From Christensenellaceae bacterium (lineage in GTDB: Bacteria > Bacillota > Clostridia > Christensenellales > Aristaeellaceae), in NCBI GenBank assembly GCA_017881705.1, contig JADGQP010000095.1:1-24188 (forward strand): a stretch of DNA of 24,188 nucleotides, in the 5' to 3' direction. Below are positions 8,961 to 16,745 of the stretch, piece by piece. How positions within the stretch are numbered: position 1 is the first letter of the stretch; the number at the start of each line of letters is the position of its first letter. Made by a program: the position numbers and the translations under genes. Below the pieces are notes generated by a model that was not told the origin of the DNA, searched no databases, and was given only the letters and a program-made list of their open reading frames with translations.

Positions 8961-9905
8961 CTAGTATCGAATCGTCGGATCCGCCATCGCGTACGCAACG
9001 TCGGTCAGCAGGTTGGAAGCAAGCACGACGACCCCGGATAAAAGACAGACCCCCATCACGACCGGGTAATCCCGGCCGATGATGGCGTTCATGGTGAGCA
9101 GGCCAAGCCCGGGCCACGAAAAAAGCTGCTCCACAATCACGGCGCCGCCAAACAGCACAGGTATTTGCATGCCGATCACGGTGATAATCGGCAGCAGGGC
9201 GTTGCGCAAAGCATGCCGGTTAATCACCAGAAACCGGCCGATGCCCTTTGCCGTGGCGGTGCGAAGGTAGTCCGTTTCTAGTATTTCCAAAACAGCGCTG
9301 CGGATGTAGCGGATATTGCTTCCGGCAATGGAAAACGACAGAACTGTCACCGGCATTATCATGTGCTGTGCCACATCCCAAAAATTGCCGCCGGTTCCCG
9401 CCGTTGCCATGCCACCGGACGGAAGCCAGCCGAGGCGGACGGTAAACAAAAAAATGAGCAGCAGTGCCATAAAAAAACTGGGAATGCTGGAGCCCAGAAA
9501 CGAAACGGCGACGATGGCGTAATCCCGCTTCTGGTAACGGTGAACGGCGCTGTATATCCCTGAGGGAATCGCCAGCAGCAAGCCGACCAGCAACGAAACG
9601 CCCATCAGCAGCAACGTAGGCGCAACGTGGCTGCCGATAAGCTGCGCGACCGGTTGATAGCTTTTATAGGAGTAGCCGAGGTTGCCCTGCAGCACCTGCT
9701 GCAGCCAAAGAATATACTGTTCCCAAATCGGGCGCGACAGCCCCAGTTTAGCCGCCTTTACGGCAATTGCGCTTTGGGTAATTCGCGGCCCCGCCAGCAT
9801 ATCCAGCGGGCTTCCGGCAGCGCTCATCAGCAGGTAATCGATCAGGGTGATACCCAACAGAACGGGAACGGCCAATAACAGTTTCTTAAAAATATAGCGG
9901 AGCAT
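8961..9905 (-). CDS. Peptide/nickel-type ABC transporter permease (DppB-like)
   Basis: This 314-aa permease has the OppB/DppB N-terminal signature (first helix about 9-30) followed by an extracytoplasmic loop. It then has a transport domain with five further helices and the conserved YLRTATAKG EAA loop that docks onto the ATPases. The start is ATG with AGGAGG about 9 nt upstream. It lies 15 nt after the DppF-like ATPase stop and is followed within 5 nt by the DppC-like gene. Together with the binding protein and two ATPases this makes a complete five-component peptide importer. Nickel transporters share this architecture, but the adjacent amidohydrolase and peptidase favour peptides. Confidence 0.93.
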   Translation of the reverse strand: MLRYIFKKLLLAVPVLLGITLIDYLLMSAAGSPLDMLAGPRITQSAIAVKAAKLGLSRPIWEQYILWLQQVLQGNLGYSYKSYQPVAQLIGSHVAPTLLLMGVSLLVGLLLAIPSGIYSAVHRYQKRDYAIVAVSFLGSSIPSFFMALLLIFLFTVRLGWLPSGGMATAGTGGNFWDVAQHMIMPVTVLSFSIAGSNIRYIRSAVLEILETDYLRTATAKGIGRFLVINRHALRNALLPIITVIGMQIPVLFGGAVIVEQLFSWPGLGLLTMNAIIGRDYPVVMGVCLLSGVVVLASNLLTDVAYAMADPTIRY

Positions 9906-9920
9906 CCCATCGCCCCTCCT

Positions 9921-10901
9921 TCACAGTTCAGCTGCCAGTCGGCAGCTGGCCAGGTGTCGGCTTCCATCGGCGACCGGCCGAAGTTCGTACGGCCTGTTCC
10001 GACACGCCGCGCAGGCGAAAGGGCACCGCTTCTCAAAATCGCAGCCGCCTTCGTCTGCGTCGCCGGATGCTTCCCCCGTAAGAAGCACGCGCGGCGCGTT
10101 CCGCTGCGAAAAATCCGTGGCGGGCGCCGCGTCCAGCAGCGCTTTCGTATAGGGATGCGCCGGGTGCCTAAACAGCTCCTCAGAGTCCCCGTATTCGACG
10201 ATTCTGCCCCTGTACATTACGGCGATAAGGTGGCTGATGTAGTGTACGGCGCCCAAGCCGTGCCCGATAAACAGGTAGGCAACCCCGAGTGTATCCTGCA
10301 AATCGCGCAGCAGGTTGAGAATCTGCGCCTGTACCGACACATCCAGCGCGCTGACCGGCTCGTCCAGAATGATCAGCTTCGGCTGAAGCGACAATGCGCG
10401 CGCGATGCAGATGCGCTGCCGCTGGCCTCCGGAAAACTCATGCGGGTAACGGTATTTCGTTTCGGGCGGCAGCCCTACCATGGAAAGCAGCTCGTCGATC
10501 CGTGTGGGAGCTTCCTGCGCGCTTACAGTTTTATGGTAGAGCATCGGCTCCCTCAGGATGTCGAAAACCTGCTTGCGCGCGTTCAGGCTGGAACCGCTGT
10601 CCTGAAATACCATTTGAAACGCCGAGCGTATCGGACGCAGTTTACGTTCCGGCAGACAATCAATCCTCACGTTTTGAAACAGAACCACCCCGCTCGTCGG
10701 CTTTTCCAGCCCCATCAGCAGCCGGGCGACCGTGGATTTTCCACAGCCCGATTCCCCGACGATGCCAAGCGTTTCCCCCGGGGCGATCTTCAGGCTCACT
10801 TCGCGTACCGCCTGGATGTCGTTATGGCTGAAAAGGGCGCCCCGGTAAGTCTTGGTAAGTCGAATCGCCTCCACAAGCGGCTTTTGTTCAACTTGCCGCA
10901 T
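9921..10901 (-). CDS. Peptide ABC transporter ATP-binding protein (DppF/OppF-like)
   Basis: The protein is about 326 aa with the start taken as the ATG at 10901, which overlaps the end of the upstream ATPase gene by 14 nt; the open frame continues upstream but that part is the shadow of the upstream gene. It has Walker A GESGCGKST, signature SGGQRQR, Walker B LIILDEP and the D-loop SALDVS. The C-terminal oligopeptide-transporter extension contains a cysteine cluster (CDFEKRCPFACAAC, then Cys near the end) of the kind that binds an iron-sulfur cluster in some Dpp/Opp ATPases. The H-loop reads FIGHGLG rather than the common ISHDL. The His is kept, but the following Asp is Gly. Both ATPases should form a heterodimer. 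Confidence 0.92.
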   Translation of the reverse strand: MRQVEQKPLVEAIRLTKTYRGALFSHNDIQAVREVSLKIAPGETLGIVGESGCGKSTVARLLMGLEKPTSGVVLFQNVRIDCLPERKLRPIRSAFQMVFQDSGSSLNARKQVFDILREPMLYHKTVSAQEAPTRIDELLSMVGLPPETKYRYPHEFSGGQRQRICIARALSLQPKLIILDEPVSALDVSVQAQILNLLRDLQDTLGVAYLFIGHGLGAVHYISHLIAVMYRGRIVEYGDSEELFRHPAHPYTKALLDAAPATDFSQRNAPRVLLTGEASGDADEGGCDFEKRCPFACAACRNRPYELRPVADGSRHLASCRLAAEL

Positions 10902-11880
10902 AGGGTACCTGCCGGTTTTCAAACGCGCGGCAACACCTGGCATAATGCCCGTACGCATCAGGTTCCCATTCACAGTTCTCGCACGTGCAGCTTCCGGCAA
11001 AGACGCAGCGGGGCGCGAAGCGACAGCCCCCGATTCCCTGGTAATTTTCCGGAACCGTGCCGGGAATAGCCTGCAGGCGAAGGCCCCTGCTTGCGCGCAC
11101 GTCGGGTACAGAGCGTAAAAGCGCCTGCGTGTAGGGGTGCAGCGGATCTTCCAGCACGTCGCGCACATCCCCTTTTTCAACGCATTGCCCGGCATACATC
11201 ACCACTACGCGGTCCGCCATTTCGACTACGACGCCGATATCGTGCGTTATCATACAAATTGCCATGCCGTATTCGCTGCGAAGCGACTTAAGCAACTGTA
11301 TAATCTGCATCTGTATCGTCACGTCCAGCGCCGTAGTAGGCTCGTCGGCAATCAATAGCTTCGGCCGACAGGCCAGCGCCATGGCAATCATCACCCGCTG
11401 ACGCATACCGCCCGAAAGCATATGCGGATATTTCCGCATCATGCTTTCGGGCTGCTGTATCCCTGTTTTAGCCAGCAATTCAACGGCCATATCGTTGGCC
11501 TGCCGCTTTCCGTAGCCCAGGTGACGGCGAATCCCCTCCGTCATCTGGCAGCCGATCGACAGTACGGGGTTAAGGCTGGCCATAATATCCTGAAAGATCA
11601 TCGAGATTTCCCTGCCGCGGATGGCGTCCAATTGTTTATCGGTCATGGCCAGCAGGTTTTGCCCCCGGTAAAGGATTTCTCCGCCCGAAACCTTTCCCTG
11701 ACGCCCCAGAAGATGAAGAACGGAAAGGGCGGTTATGCTTTTGCCGCATCCGGATTCGCCCACGATGCAAAGGATCTCCCCTGGGTCGATGGAAAACCCT
11801 ACCCGGTCCGTGCAGCGAATCTGCTCCGACCCGTGGGGGAAGGTGATATCCAGATTTTTAATCTCCAATAACGGTATCAA
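10888..11880 (-). CDS. Peptide ABC transporter ATP-binding protein (DppD/OppD-like)
   Basis: This 330-aa ATPase starts at TTG, with AAAGGA about 10 nt upstream. It carries Walker A GESGCGKS, signature LSGGMRQR, Walker B LLIADEPTTALD and an intact H-loop (MITHDIGV). The M in the signature and the ADEP Walker B are typical of the DppD/OppD partner. The C-terminal oligopeptide extension has a CRFAPRC...C...C cluster suited to an iron-sulfur site, like its partner. The gene overlaps the next ATPase by 14 nt, indicating translational coupling. Confidence 0.93.
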   Translation of the reverse strand: MIPLLEIKNLDITFPHGSEQIRCTDRVGFSIDPGEILCIVGESGCGKSITALSVLHLLGRQGKVSGGEILYRGQNLLAMTDKQLDAIRGREISMIFQDIMASLNPVLSIGCQMTEGIRRHLGYGKRQANDMAVELLAKTGIQQPESMMRKYPHMLSGGMRQRVMIAMALACRPKLLIADEPTTALDVTIQMQIIQLLKSLRSEYGMAICMITHDIGVVVEMADRVVVMYAGQCVEKGDVRDVLEDPLHPYTQALLRSVPDVRASRGLRLQAIPGTVPENYQGIGGCRFAPRCVFAGSCTCENCEWEPDAYGHYARCCRAFENRQVPYAAS

Positions 11881-11905
11881 AGCATAATCGTCCTTTCCAA
11901 ACCAA

Positions 11906-13510
11906 TTACTCCGAGATGTCCCAATCCTGAACGTTAATGAACGTGCCGAAAACGTTCGGGCTCGCGTTCAGCAGGCGTTTGCTGGTTACTCCCAGGGAAC
12001 TGATGATATAGGCGGAGATCATCGGAACATCCTTCTGCACCTGTTGATCGACCAGCAGGTACTGCGCCTTGATCTCATTTTGATCTGTCAGCGTCTGGCT
12101 CTTGGTCAGCGCGCTGGTAACGTCCGCGTTCTCATACCTTGTCCAGCCGTCGGCGGAGAGCAGCCATGCTACATCCGTATAGGGATCAACCGGCGCGTAG
12201 GTGTATTGCACGGACATCACGTCTATTTCGCCTTTGTTCGCGACCGTCATAAGGGTAGCAAGGTCCACCGTTTTCACTTCGATGTTCAGGCCCAGCTCCG
12301 CAAACTGCGCCGCGATAAAGCTGACTGCCTGCGTGAAGGTCGTGTCCCCGCTGTTGACGTACCAGGTAAGGGTGTTGTCCGCGCCGTCCGCGACCGCTTC
12401 CTTAATCAGCTGCGCCGCCTTGTCCGGATCATACGCGGTTACGCCCAGCGATGCGTCGTAATACGGGCTTGCGCTGCACAAAAACGCATCCACGATTTCT
12501 CCGTTTCCCTTTACCAGGCTGTTTAAAATCGTTTGCCGGTCGATACCGTATAATAGCGCCTGGCGAATCCGCACGTCCGGCACGTTTTTAACGTTGATGA
12601 ATATCGACTGGTTGGTAACGGGCGTGCCCTTATAAACGGTGATATTGGTAAGCGCCTTAACCGCCTCGTAATCCTCCAGCGGTATATCTCCCATGGTTTG
12701 CTGGATCAAATCGATTTCACCGGATTGCAGCCCAGCCAAAACTTGCGATGAGGCCAGCACGTTCCAGTTCAGATATTGTATTTTCGGGGCGCCCTGCCAA
12801 TAGTTTTCGTTGGCTTTGTAGTGCACGTAATGGTTCAGGTCAAAATCCGTGATGAAGTACGGGCCGCTGATAACGTCGGGCGCGTTAAACCACGCGTCGG
12901 TCAGCAGCTGATCCTTAGGAACCGTACCCAGTACGTGCTCCGGTAAAATCAACAGGTAACGCCCGTAGTTGTTTTCAAACGTGTACAGGGCGGTTTCCCA
13001 TTTCGTAGTCACGGTCAGCGTTTTATCGTCGATTATTTTTACACCACTGATTTCCGTGGCGCCGGGCTGCACATAGCCGTCGTCGCCCACGCCCTCGATA
13101 GCGTAAACGCTCAGGCCCGTGTTGCCGCTTTCCGGGCTGGTCCAGCACAGAAGCGTAAACAGTACGTCTTTCGAGGTGACCGGTTCGCCGTCCGACCAGG
13201 TGGCTTTCGGGTTAAGATTGATGGTGAAGGTCAGGTTATCCTCCGTGGTGATGCTGTCGGCCAGCTGCCCCACGAACTGAAGGTCGCTGTTCAGCTCCAC
13301 CAGCGGGAGGAATTCCAGCGATGTGGCATATTTTACGACTTCCGTGTTGTCCATCAGCAGCGGGTTCAGCGTACCGATTGTCCCCGTAACCGCTACCGTC
13401 GCCGTTTTGCCGCTGCCGGCTGTTTCCGCAAAAGCCGCGCCCGTAACCAGCGTGGCTGCCAAGACGATCGCCGTGAAGAACCTGGTTGCGTTTCCGATTC
13501 GCTTTTTCAT
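11906..13510 (-). CDS. Peptide ABC transporter substrate-binding protein (DppA/OppA family)
   Basis: This 534-aa extracytoplasmic binding protein belongs to solute-binding family 5. It should deliver peptides to the DppB/DppC-like permease. The signal peptide (residues 1-28, cleavage after AFA) has no lipobox cysteine. Family features include TWSDGEPVTSKDVLFTL near residue 110 and the VRIRQALLYGIDRQTI motif in the second lobe. The mature protein is fairly sulfur-poor: five internal Met and two Cys. The start is ATG with AAGGAGCGG upstream. It lies between the M20 amidohydrolase and the DppD-like ATPase. Ligand identity cannot be read from sequence; the operon context suggests sulfur-containing peptides or acylated amino acids. 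Confidence 0.92.
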   Translation of the reverse strand: MKKRIGNATRFFTAIVLAATLVTGAAFAETAGSGKTATVAVTGTIGTLNPLLMDNTEVVKYATSLEFLPLVELNSDLQFVGQLADSITTEDNLTFTINLNPKATWSDGEPVTSKDVLFTLLCWTSPESGNTGLSVYAIEGVGDDGYVQPGATEISGVKIIDDKTLTVTTKWETALYTFENNYGRYLLILPEHVLGTVPKDQLLTDAWFNAPDVISGPYFITDFDLNHYVHYKANENYWQGAPKIQYLNWNVLASSQVLAGLQSGEIDLIQQTMGDIPLEDYEAVKALTNITVYKGTPVTNQSIFINVKNVPDVRIRQALLYGIDRQTILNSLVKGNGEIVDAFLCSASPYYDASLGVTAYDPDKAAQLIKEAVADGADNTLTWYVNSGDTTFTQAVSFIAAQFAELGLNIEVKTVDLATLMTVANKGEIDVMSVQYTYAPVDPYTDVAWLLSADGWTRYENADVTSALTKSQTLTDQNEIKAQYLLVDQQVQKDVPMISAYIISSLGVTSKRLLNASPNVFGTFINVQDWDISE

Positions 13511-13544
13511 TTCTACCGCTCCTTAATATGCTTATGGTTTAAGA

Positions 13545-14681
13545 TTACGCATCCTGCAGATCCAGCGTTAACCCGGAAAAAAACCAGGCGGCGGGGTAAA
13601 GCGCGGAGGGGTCTACCGTAAACCTGGGATGGTGCGACGGGTAACCGCCCCCTGTGCCTACGCGTATGAACAGGCCCGGGCAGCGCTCCAGATAACAGCT
13701 GAAATCCTCCCCGCCCATGGTGTCCTCAGGCTTACCAACCTTAAAACCCATTTGCTTGGCCGCTTTAGCTGCAACGTGGTAAAGCGCACTGTCGTTTACC
13801 ACTGCGGCGGGGCCGGGAATCCACGTTACGTCCGCTTCCGCGTCGTAGGCCTCCGCTACCAGTTGCGTCATCTTCCGAATTTTATTTTCGATAAAGGTTC
13901 GATCAGCCGGTTCCAGCGTGCGCACCGTGCCTTCCAACACGGCGGTTTCCGGGATGACGTTCCAAGTGCTGCCGCTTTCCACGTGGGTCACGCTCACGAC
14001 CGAGTGGGAAAAAGGGCTGACCGAACGGCTTACGATGGTTTGCAGGCTTTGCACCAGCGCCGCCTGAACCACGATGGGGTCGATTCCCCTTTGCGGCTCC
14101 GCGGCATGGGTGCCCATACCATGTATGGTAATGGCAAACCGGTCTACTGAAGCCATTACGGACCCTTCCGCAAGGCCGAGGGTTCCGGCGGGGAAGCCCG
14201 GGTAGGAGTGTACCCCGAGGATCATGTTCAAATCGTCCAGCAGGCCGGTAGCCATCACGCGCTGTGCGCCGCCGATCACTTCCTCAGCGGGCTGGAAGAT
14301 AATCTTGACCGTACCGCGCATGGTTTGCCGGTGCCGGTTGAGCAGCAGCGCGGCGCCCAGCATAATCGTCGCGTGCGAGTCGTGACCACAGGCGTGCATA
14401 CGCCCCTCGTTCTGGGACGAATAGGGCAGTCCGCTTTCCTCCCGAATCGGCAGCGCGTCGATATCGCAGCGCAGGCCGATCACTTTGCCCGGCCGCGTGC
14501 CGGTAATTCTCGCAATCAGCCCGGTGGGCAGTCCGCTGTCCAGGACTTCAATCCCTGCCTGTTCCAGCTCATCGCGGAGCCGCGCGGTCGTGTTTTTTTC
14601 CTCAAACCCGATTTCCGGATGCGCGTGCAGCCATTGGAACAACGAAATCAGCTTATCTTCCAGATCTTCGTCCCGGTTCAT
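13545..14681 (-). CDS. M20 family (M20D) amidohydrolase
   Basis: This 378-aa zinc-type amidohydrolase belongs to the group that includes IAA-amino-acid hydrolases, N-acyl amino-acid deacylases and hippurate hydrolases. It shows the metal-ligand motif MHACGHD (Cys98, His100), FQPAEE (Glu133/Glu134), a dimerisation subdomain with GMGTHAAEP and a C-terminal MGGEDFS motif. No signal peptide is present, so it acts in the cytoplasm. It lies between an amino-acid binding protein and a peptide transporter. Family members next to sulfur amino-acid transporters deacylate N-acetyl-cysteine-type compounds in Bacillus; a similar role releasing Cys or Met from imported conjugates is inferred. ATG is preceded by GGGAGG. 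Confidence 0.9.
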   Translation of the reverse strand: MNRDEDLEDKLISLFQWLHAHPEIGFEEKNTTARLRDELEQAGIEVLDSGLPTGLIARITGTRPGKVIGLRCDIDALPIREESGLPYSSQNEGRMHACGHDSHATIMLGAALLLNRHRQTMRGTVKIIFQPAEEVIGGAQRVMATGLLDDLNMILGVHSYPGFPAGTLGLAEGSVMASVDRFAITIHGMGTHAAEPQRGIDPIVVQAALVQSLQTIVSRSVSPFSHSVVSVTHVESGSTWNVIPETAVLEGTVRTLEPADRTFIENKIRKMTQLVAEAYDAEADVTWIPGPAAVVNDSALYHVAAKAAKQMGFKVGKPEDTMGGEDFSCYLERCPGLFIRVGTGGGYPSHHPRFTVDPSALYPAAWFFSGLTLDLQDA

Positions 14682-14718
14682 CTTCCAGCCTCCCGTTTTC
14701 TGCTAAAACCCATTTAGC

Positions 14719-14780
14719 GGCCCGCACCGCAGGGAAACGAGGGCTGTCGTTAAAGACGCTCCGTTTCCCTGCGCCGGGCC
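14719..14780 (-). repeat. Large intercistronic inverted repeat between binding-protein and amidohydrolase genes
   Basis: GGCCCG and GCAGGGAAACG at 14761-14780 (read on the - strand) pair with CGTTTCCCTGC and CGGGCC at 14719-14740. The hairpin has about 17 pairs, a small internal asymmetry and a loop of about 20 nt. No T-run follows in the direction of transcription, so it is not a standard terminator. A second small stem (GCTAAA/TTTAGC) lies just downstream. It could stabilise the upstream binding-protein message and lower expression of downstream genes. Confidence 0.7.
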
Positions 14781-14806
14781 GACACGATGCGGCTCGTTCG
14801 CCGCGG

Positions 14807-15646
14807 TTATTCGGCGGTGGTTACCACGCCGCCCTCCACCACGAGGTTGTCGGGGTCAACCGTATCGCCATACACACCCTTAAGCGTCGCGTCGAAATCG
14901 GTATGGAAGAAGTTTTCTTTCCCCAATGCCGTAATTTCGTCGTTGAGCCAGGTCAGGACCGTCGCGTTTCCCTTCTGCACGGCGGGCGCAATCGTGTCCA
15001 GACTGCCGAGCGACTCGATTCCCACGCTGAACCCTTTATTCTCCAGCGCCCAGGCAAGCACTTCCGTATTATCGGTGGAAAGCGCGTCGCCGCGGCCATC
15101 CAGCAGCGCGTTGAACGCTTCGGTGTAGGAATCGAATTTAAGCAGCGTCACGTCCGGATAATTCTTGGTAAAATACGTTTCCGCCGTCGTGCCTTTGCTG
15201 ACGATCAGCGTTTTTCCGGAAAGCTGCGATACATCGGTAATCAGCGCTGCATCCGGGGATACCACGCCCAGCGCGACTTTCATGTAGGGCAGGGCGAAAT
15301 CCACCACTTCTGCGCGCTCGTCTGTAACGGTAAAGTTCGCCAGGATTACGTCGACCTTCGCCGATTCCAGGTAGGCTACGCGGTTGGGCGCGTCCACAGG
15401 TTCCAGCGTCAGTTCTACGCCCAGGTCCTTGGCCAGCCTGCGCGCCAGGTAAACGTCGTACCCTTGGTACTCGCCGTTTTCGTCCACGTAGCCGAAGGGT
15501 TTTTTATCCGAGAAAACGCCGATTACCAGTTTCCCGCTTGCCTTGATTTCGTCCAGCGTGCGGGCCTGCGCATCGGCCAGAGCGGCAGGAAGAATCCCCA
15601 GGGTAAAAACCAGCGCCAACGCGACCGCTTTCAATATCTTTTTCAT
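14807..15646 (-). CDS. Polar amino-acid ABC transporter substrate-binding protein, probable cysteine/cystine type
   Basis: This 279-aa family 3 binding protein has a signal peptide of about 24-28 residues (AALADAQA) without a lipobox cysteine. After cleavage it shows the usual start (LDEIKASGKLVIGV), a ligand-pocket arginine in the TDERAEVVDFA stretch and a GTTAE motif. The VDVILANFTVTDERAEVVDF region resembles CjaA-type cysteine-binding proteins. There is no cysteine and only one internal methionine. The start is ATG with GAAGGAG upstream. The matching permeases and ATPase are in the preceding operon, separated by tcdA and this operon's own promoter. Sulfur amino-acid specificity is inferred from sequence resemblance and from the Met/Cys leader peptide upstream. 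Confidence 0.88.
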   Translation of the reverse strand: MKKILKAVALALVFTLGILPAALADAQARTLDEIKASGKLVIGVFSDKKPFGYVDENGEYQGYDVYLARRLAKDLGVELTLEPVDAPNRVAYLESAKVDVILANFTVTDERAEVVDFALPYMKVALGVVSPDAALITDVSQLSGKTLIVSKGTTAETYFTKNYPDVTLLKFDSYTEAFNALLDGRGDALSTDNTEVLAWALENKGFSVGIESLGSLDTIAPAVQKGNATVLTWLNDEITALGKENFFHTDFDATLKGVYGDTVDPDNLVVEGGVVTTAE

Positions 15647-15664
15647 ACTATTGCTCCTTCAACC

Positions 15665-15751
15665 TCAGTTTATTTTTAGAAAACGCACTTTTCGTAAGCA
15701 CTCCGTGCCGACCCGACACGCATCGGTCACCCTTGACGGAACTCTTTTCAT
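15665..15751 (-). CDS. Small upstream ORF 2 before the amino-acid binding-protein gene (28 aa)
   Basis: A 28-codon ORF (MKRVPSRVTDAC..., ending FLKIN) has a strong GGGGAGG site 8 nt before its ATG. It lies between the attenuator-like terminator and the binding-protein gene, ending 18 nt before that gene's start. It contains two cysteines and many Arg/Lys. No domain is recognisable. The strong ribosome site argues for translation; it may couple or tune translation of the next gene. A positional counterpart exists in the metQ leader. Confidence 0.45.
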   Translation of the reverse strand: MKRVPSRVTDACRVGTECLRKVRFLKIN

Positions 15752-15770
15752 TGCGTATTCCTCCCCAACC

Positions 15771-15802
15771 AAAAGAAAAAGGATGAGCTTCACTGCCCAT
15801 CC
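15771..15802 (-). terminator. Intrinsic terminator inside the leader of the binding-protein operon
   Basis: On the - strand GGATGGGC (15802-15795) pairs with GCTCATCC (15788-15781), one G-T wobble, around an AGTGAA loop, followed by TTTTTCTTTT. It lies 17 nt after the stop of the Met/Cys leader ORF and upstream of the structural genes, the position expected for an attenuator. It could also stop read-through from the tcdA operon. Confidence 0.85.
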
Positions 15803-15819
15803 CATAAGGGTTATGCCGT

Positions 15820-15906
15820 TCAGACCCGCAAAGGGTTACGACAAAACAGCCCCTGATGAGATGGCCATCGGGACATACAACCCATACACATCAGTCGGCT
15901 TGTCAT
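15820..15906 (-). CDS. Met/Cys-rich leader peptide of the amino-acid/peptide transporter operon (28 aa)
   Basis: This short ORF starts about 28 nt after the predicted transcription start, with AAGGTGG 10 nt before the ATG. It begins MTSRLMCMGCMSRW and contains four Met and three Cys in 28 residues, with five of these at residues 6-11 (M6, C7, M8, C10, M11). The metQ leader shares M-T-[ST]-R-x-M-C-M with different third codon positions (ACA/ACG, CGA/CGG, TGT/TGC). An intrinsic terminator follows within 20 nt. The pattern fits a transcription-attenuation leader in which slow decoding of Met or Cys codons prevents termination. One possible alternative pairing is TGGCCATC (codons 14-16) with GATGGGCA in the terminator's 5' arm (7 of 8 pairs). 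The control mechanism is inferred, not shown. Confidence 0.72.
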   Translation of the reverse strand: MTSRLMCMGCMSRWPSHQGLFCRNPLRV

Positions 15907-15940
15907 CGGATAAATACCACCTTTCCCATCGGTTTTCTGG

Positions 15941-15975
15941 ATTATAAACCGTATAACCTACTATGTCAATAGGTT
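15941..15975 (-). promoter_or_regulatory. Promoter and Rrf2/CymR-like operator of the binding-protein operon
   Basis: A consensus promoter reads TTGACA (15969-15964), 17 nt, TATAAT (15946-15941) on the - strand. It is overlapped by a perfect inverted repeat AACCTA-N9-TAGGTT (15955-15975) covering the -35 element, so a bound protein would block RNA polymerase. The left half-site and following bases recur at the rrf2 and metQ promoters. The operator overlaps the last codon of tcdA. Confidence 0.85.
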
Positions 15976-16745
15976 TAATTAACTTTCTTCAAAGTTACGC
16001 TGGTCAGGTCGCGCACCACAACGCTGGCAAGAATCAACCCCATCGCCGGGGGCACGAAGGCCGAGCTTCCCGGAATATCCCTACGGGCTGTACATTTGCG
16101 TACCGTACCGGGCGGACAAACGCAGTGGTAACGGCAGCTTAGCGAATCGTCGGCGCTGGTCGGTATCGGAGGTTCGTCCGAAAATACGACCTTCAGCGCC
16201 TTCACGCCCCGCTTGCGCAGCTCGCAGCGCATCACGCGCGCCAGCGGGCAGCCCTGGGTTTCATAAATATCCGCCACGCGCAGGCGGGTGGGGTCCAGGC
16301 GGTTGCCGGCACCCATCGCGCTGATTACCGGAATATTCTGCCGAAGCGCGCGCGTGATCAATTCCAACTTGGCGGTAACCGTATCCATGGAATCAATGAT
16401 ATAGTGATAAGCGGACAAATCAAACGCGTCCGCCGAATCCGGCATATAGAATACCCGGTGGGTTGTAACCACCGCCTGCGGGTTGATATCCATAAGCCGC
16501 TCGGCAGCCGCGTCCACCTTATACCGGCCGATCGAGGAATGGGTTGCGATCACCTGCCGGTTCAGGTTGGTCAGGCAAATTCGGTCGTCGTCGAAAAGGT
16601 CTATCCGGCCGATGCCGCTGCGCACCAGCGCCTCGGCGGCGTAACCGCCGACGCCGCCAATACCGAAAACCGCCACGCTGGAAGCAGCCAGACGCGCTAT
16701 GCCGTCTTCCCCCAGCAGCAACGCCGTTCTTGAAAACTGGTTCAT
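15975..16745 (-). CDS. tcdA: tRNA threonylcarbamoyladenosine dehydratase (TcdA/CsdL-like ThiF-fold protein)
   Basis: This ThiF/E1-fold enzyme of about 256 aa converts tRNA t6A37 to its cyclic form using ATP. It begins MNQFSRT, typical of the family, followed by the nucleotide-binding FGIGGVGGYAAEAL motif (about 27-40), an acidic FDDD strand end and the NLNRQ motif. A C-terminal Cys-rich stretch (CRYHCVCPPG) is present. The ATG at 16745 overlaps the stop of the HD-domain gene as ATGA, implying translational coupling; a TTG 15 nt upstream is possible. In E. coli the homologue CsdL works with a cysteine desulfurase, a link to sulfur trafficking that may explain its place in this operon. Confidence 0.9.
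   Translation of the reverse strand: MNQFSRTALLLGEDGIARLAASSVAVFGIGGVGGYAAEALVRSGIGRIDLFDDDRICLTNLNRQVIATHSSIGRYKVDAAAERLMDINPQAVVTTHRVFYMPDSADAFDLSAYHYIIDSMDTVTAKLELITRALRQNIPVISAMGAGNRLDPTRLRVADIYETQGCPLARVMRCELRKRGVKALKVVFSDEPPIPTSADDSLSCRYHCVCPPGTVRKCTARRDIPGSSAFVPPAMGLILASVVVRDLTSVTLKKVN

Noticed and set aside
9954..11118. Long plus-strand frames opposite the peptide-transporter ATPases
   Set aside because: Arg-rich translations with no recognisable domain; the opposite strand has complete ATPase motifs.
15652..15974. S-box (SAM) riboswitch or T-box leader before the binding-protein operon
   Set aside because: I looked for the S-box core and for the T-box sequence in this leader and in the metQ leader (20772-21069). 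Neither is present. The short ORF plus terminator explains the space better.
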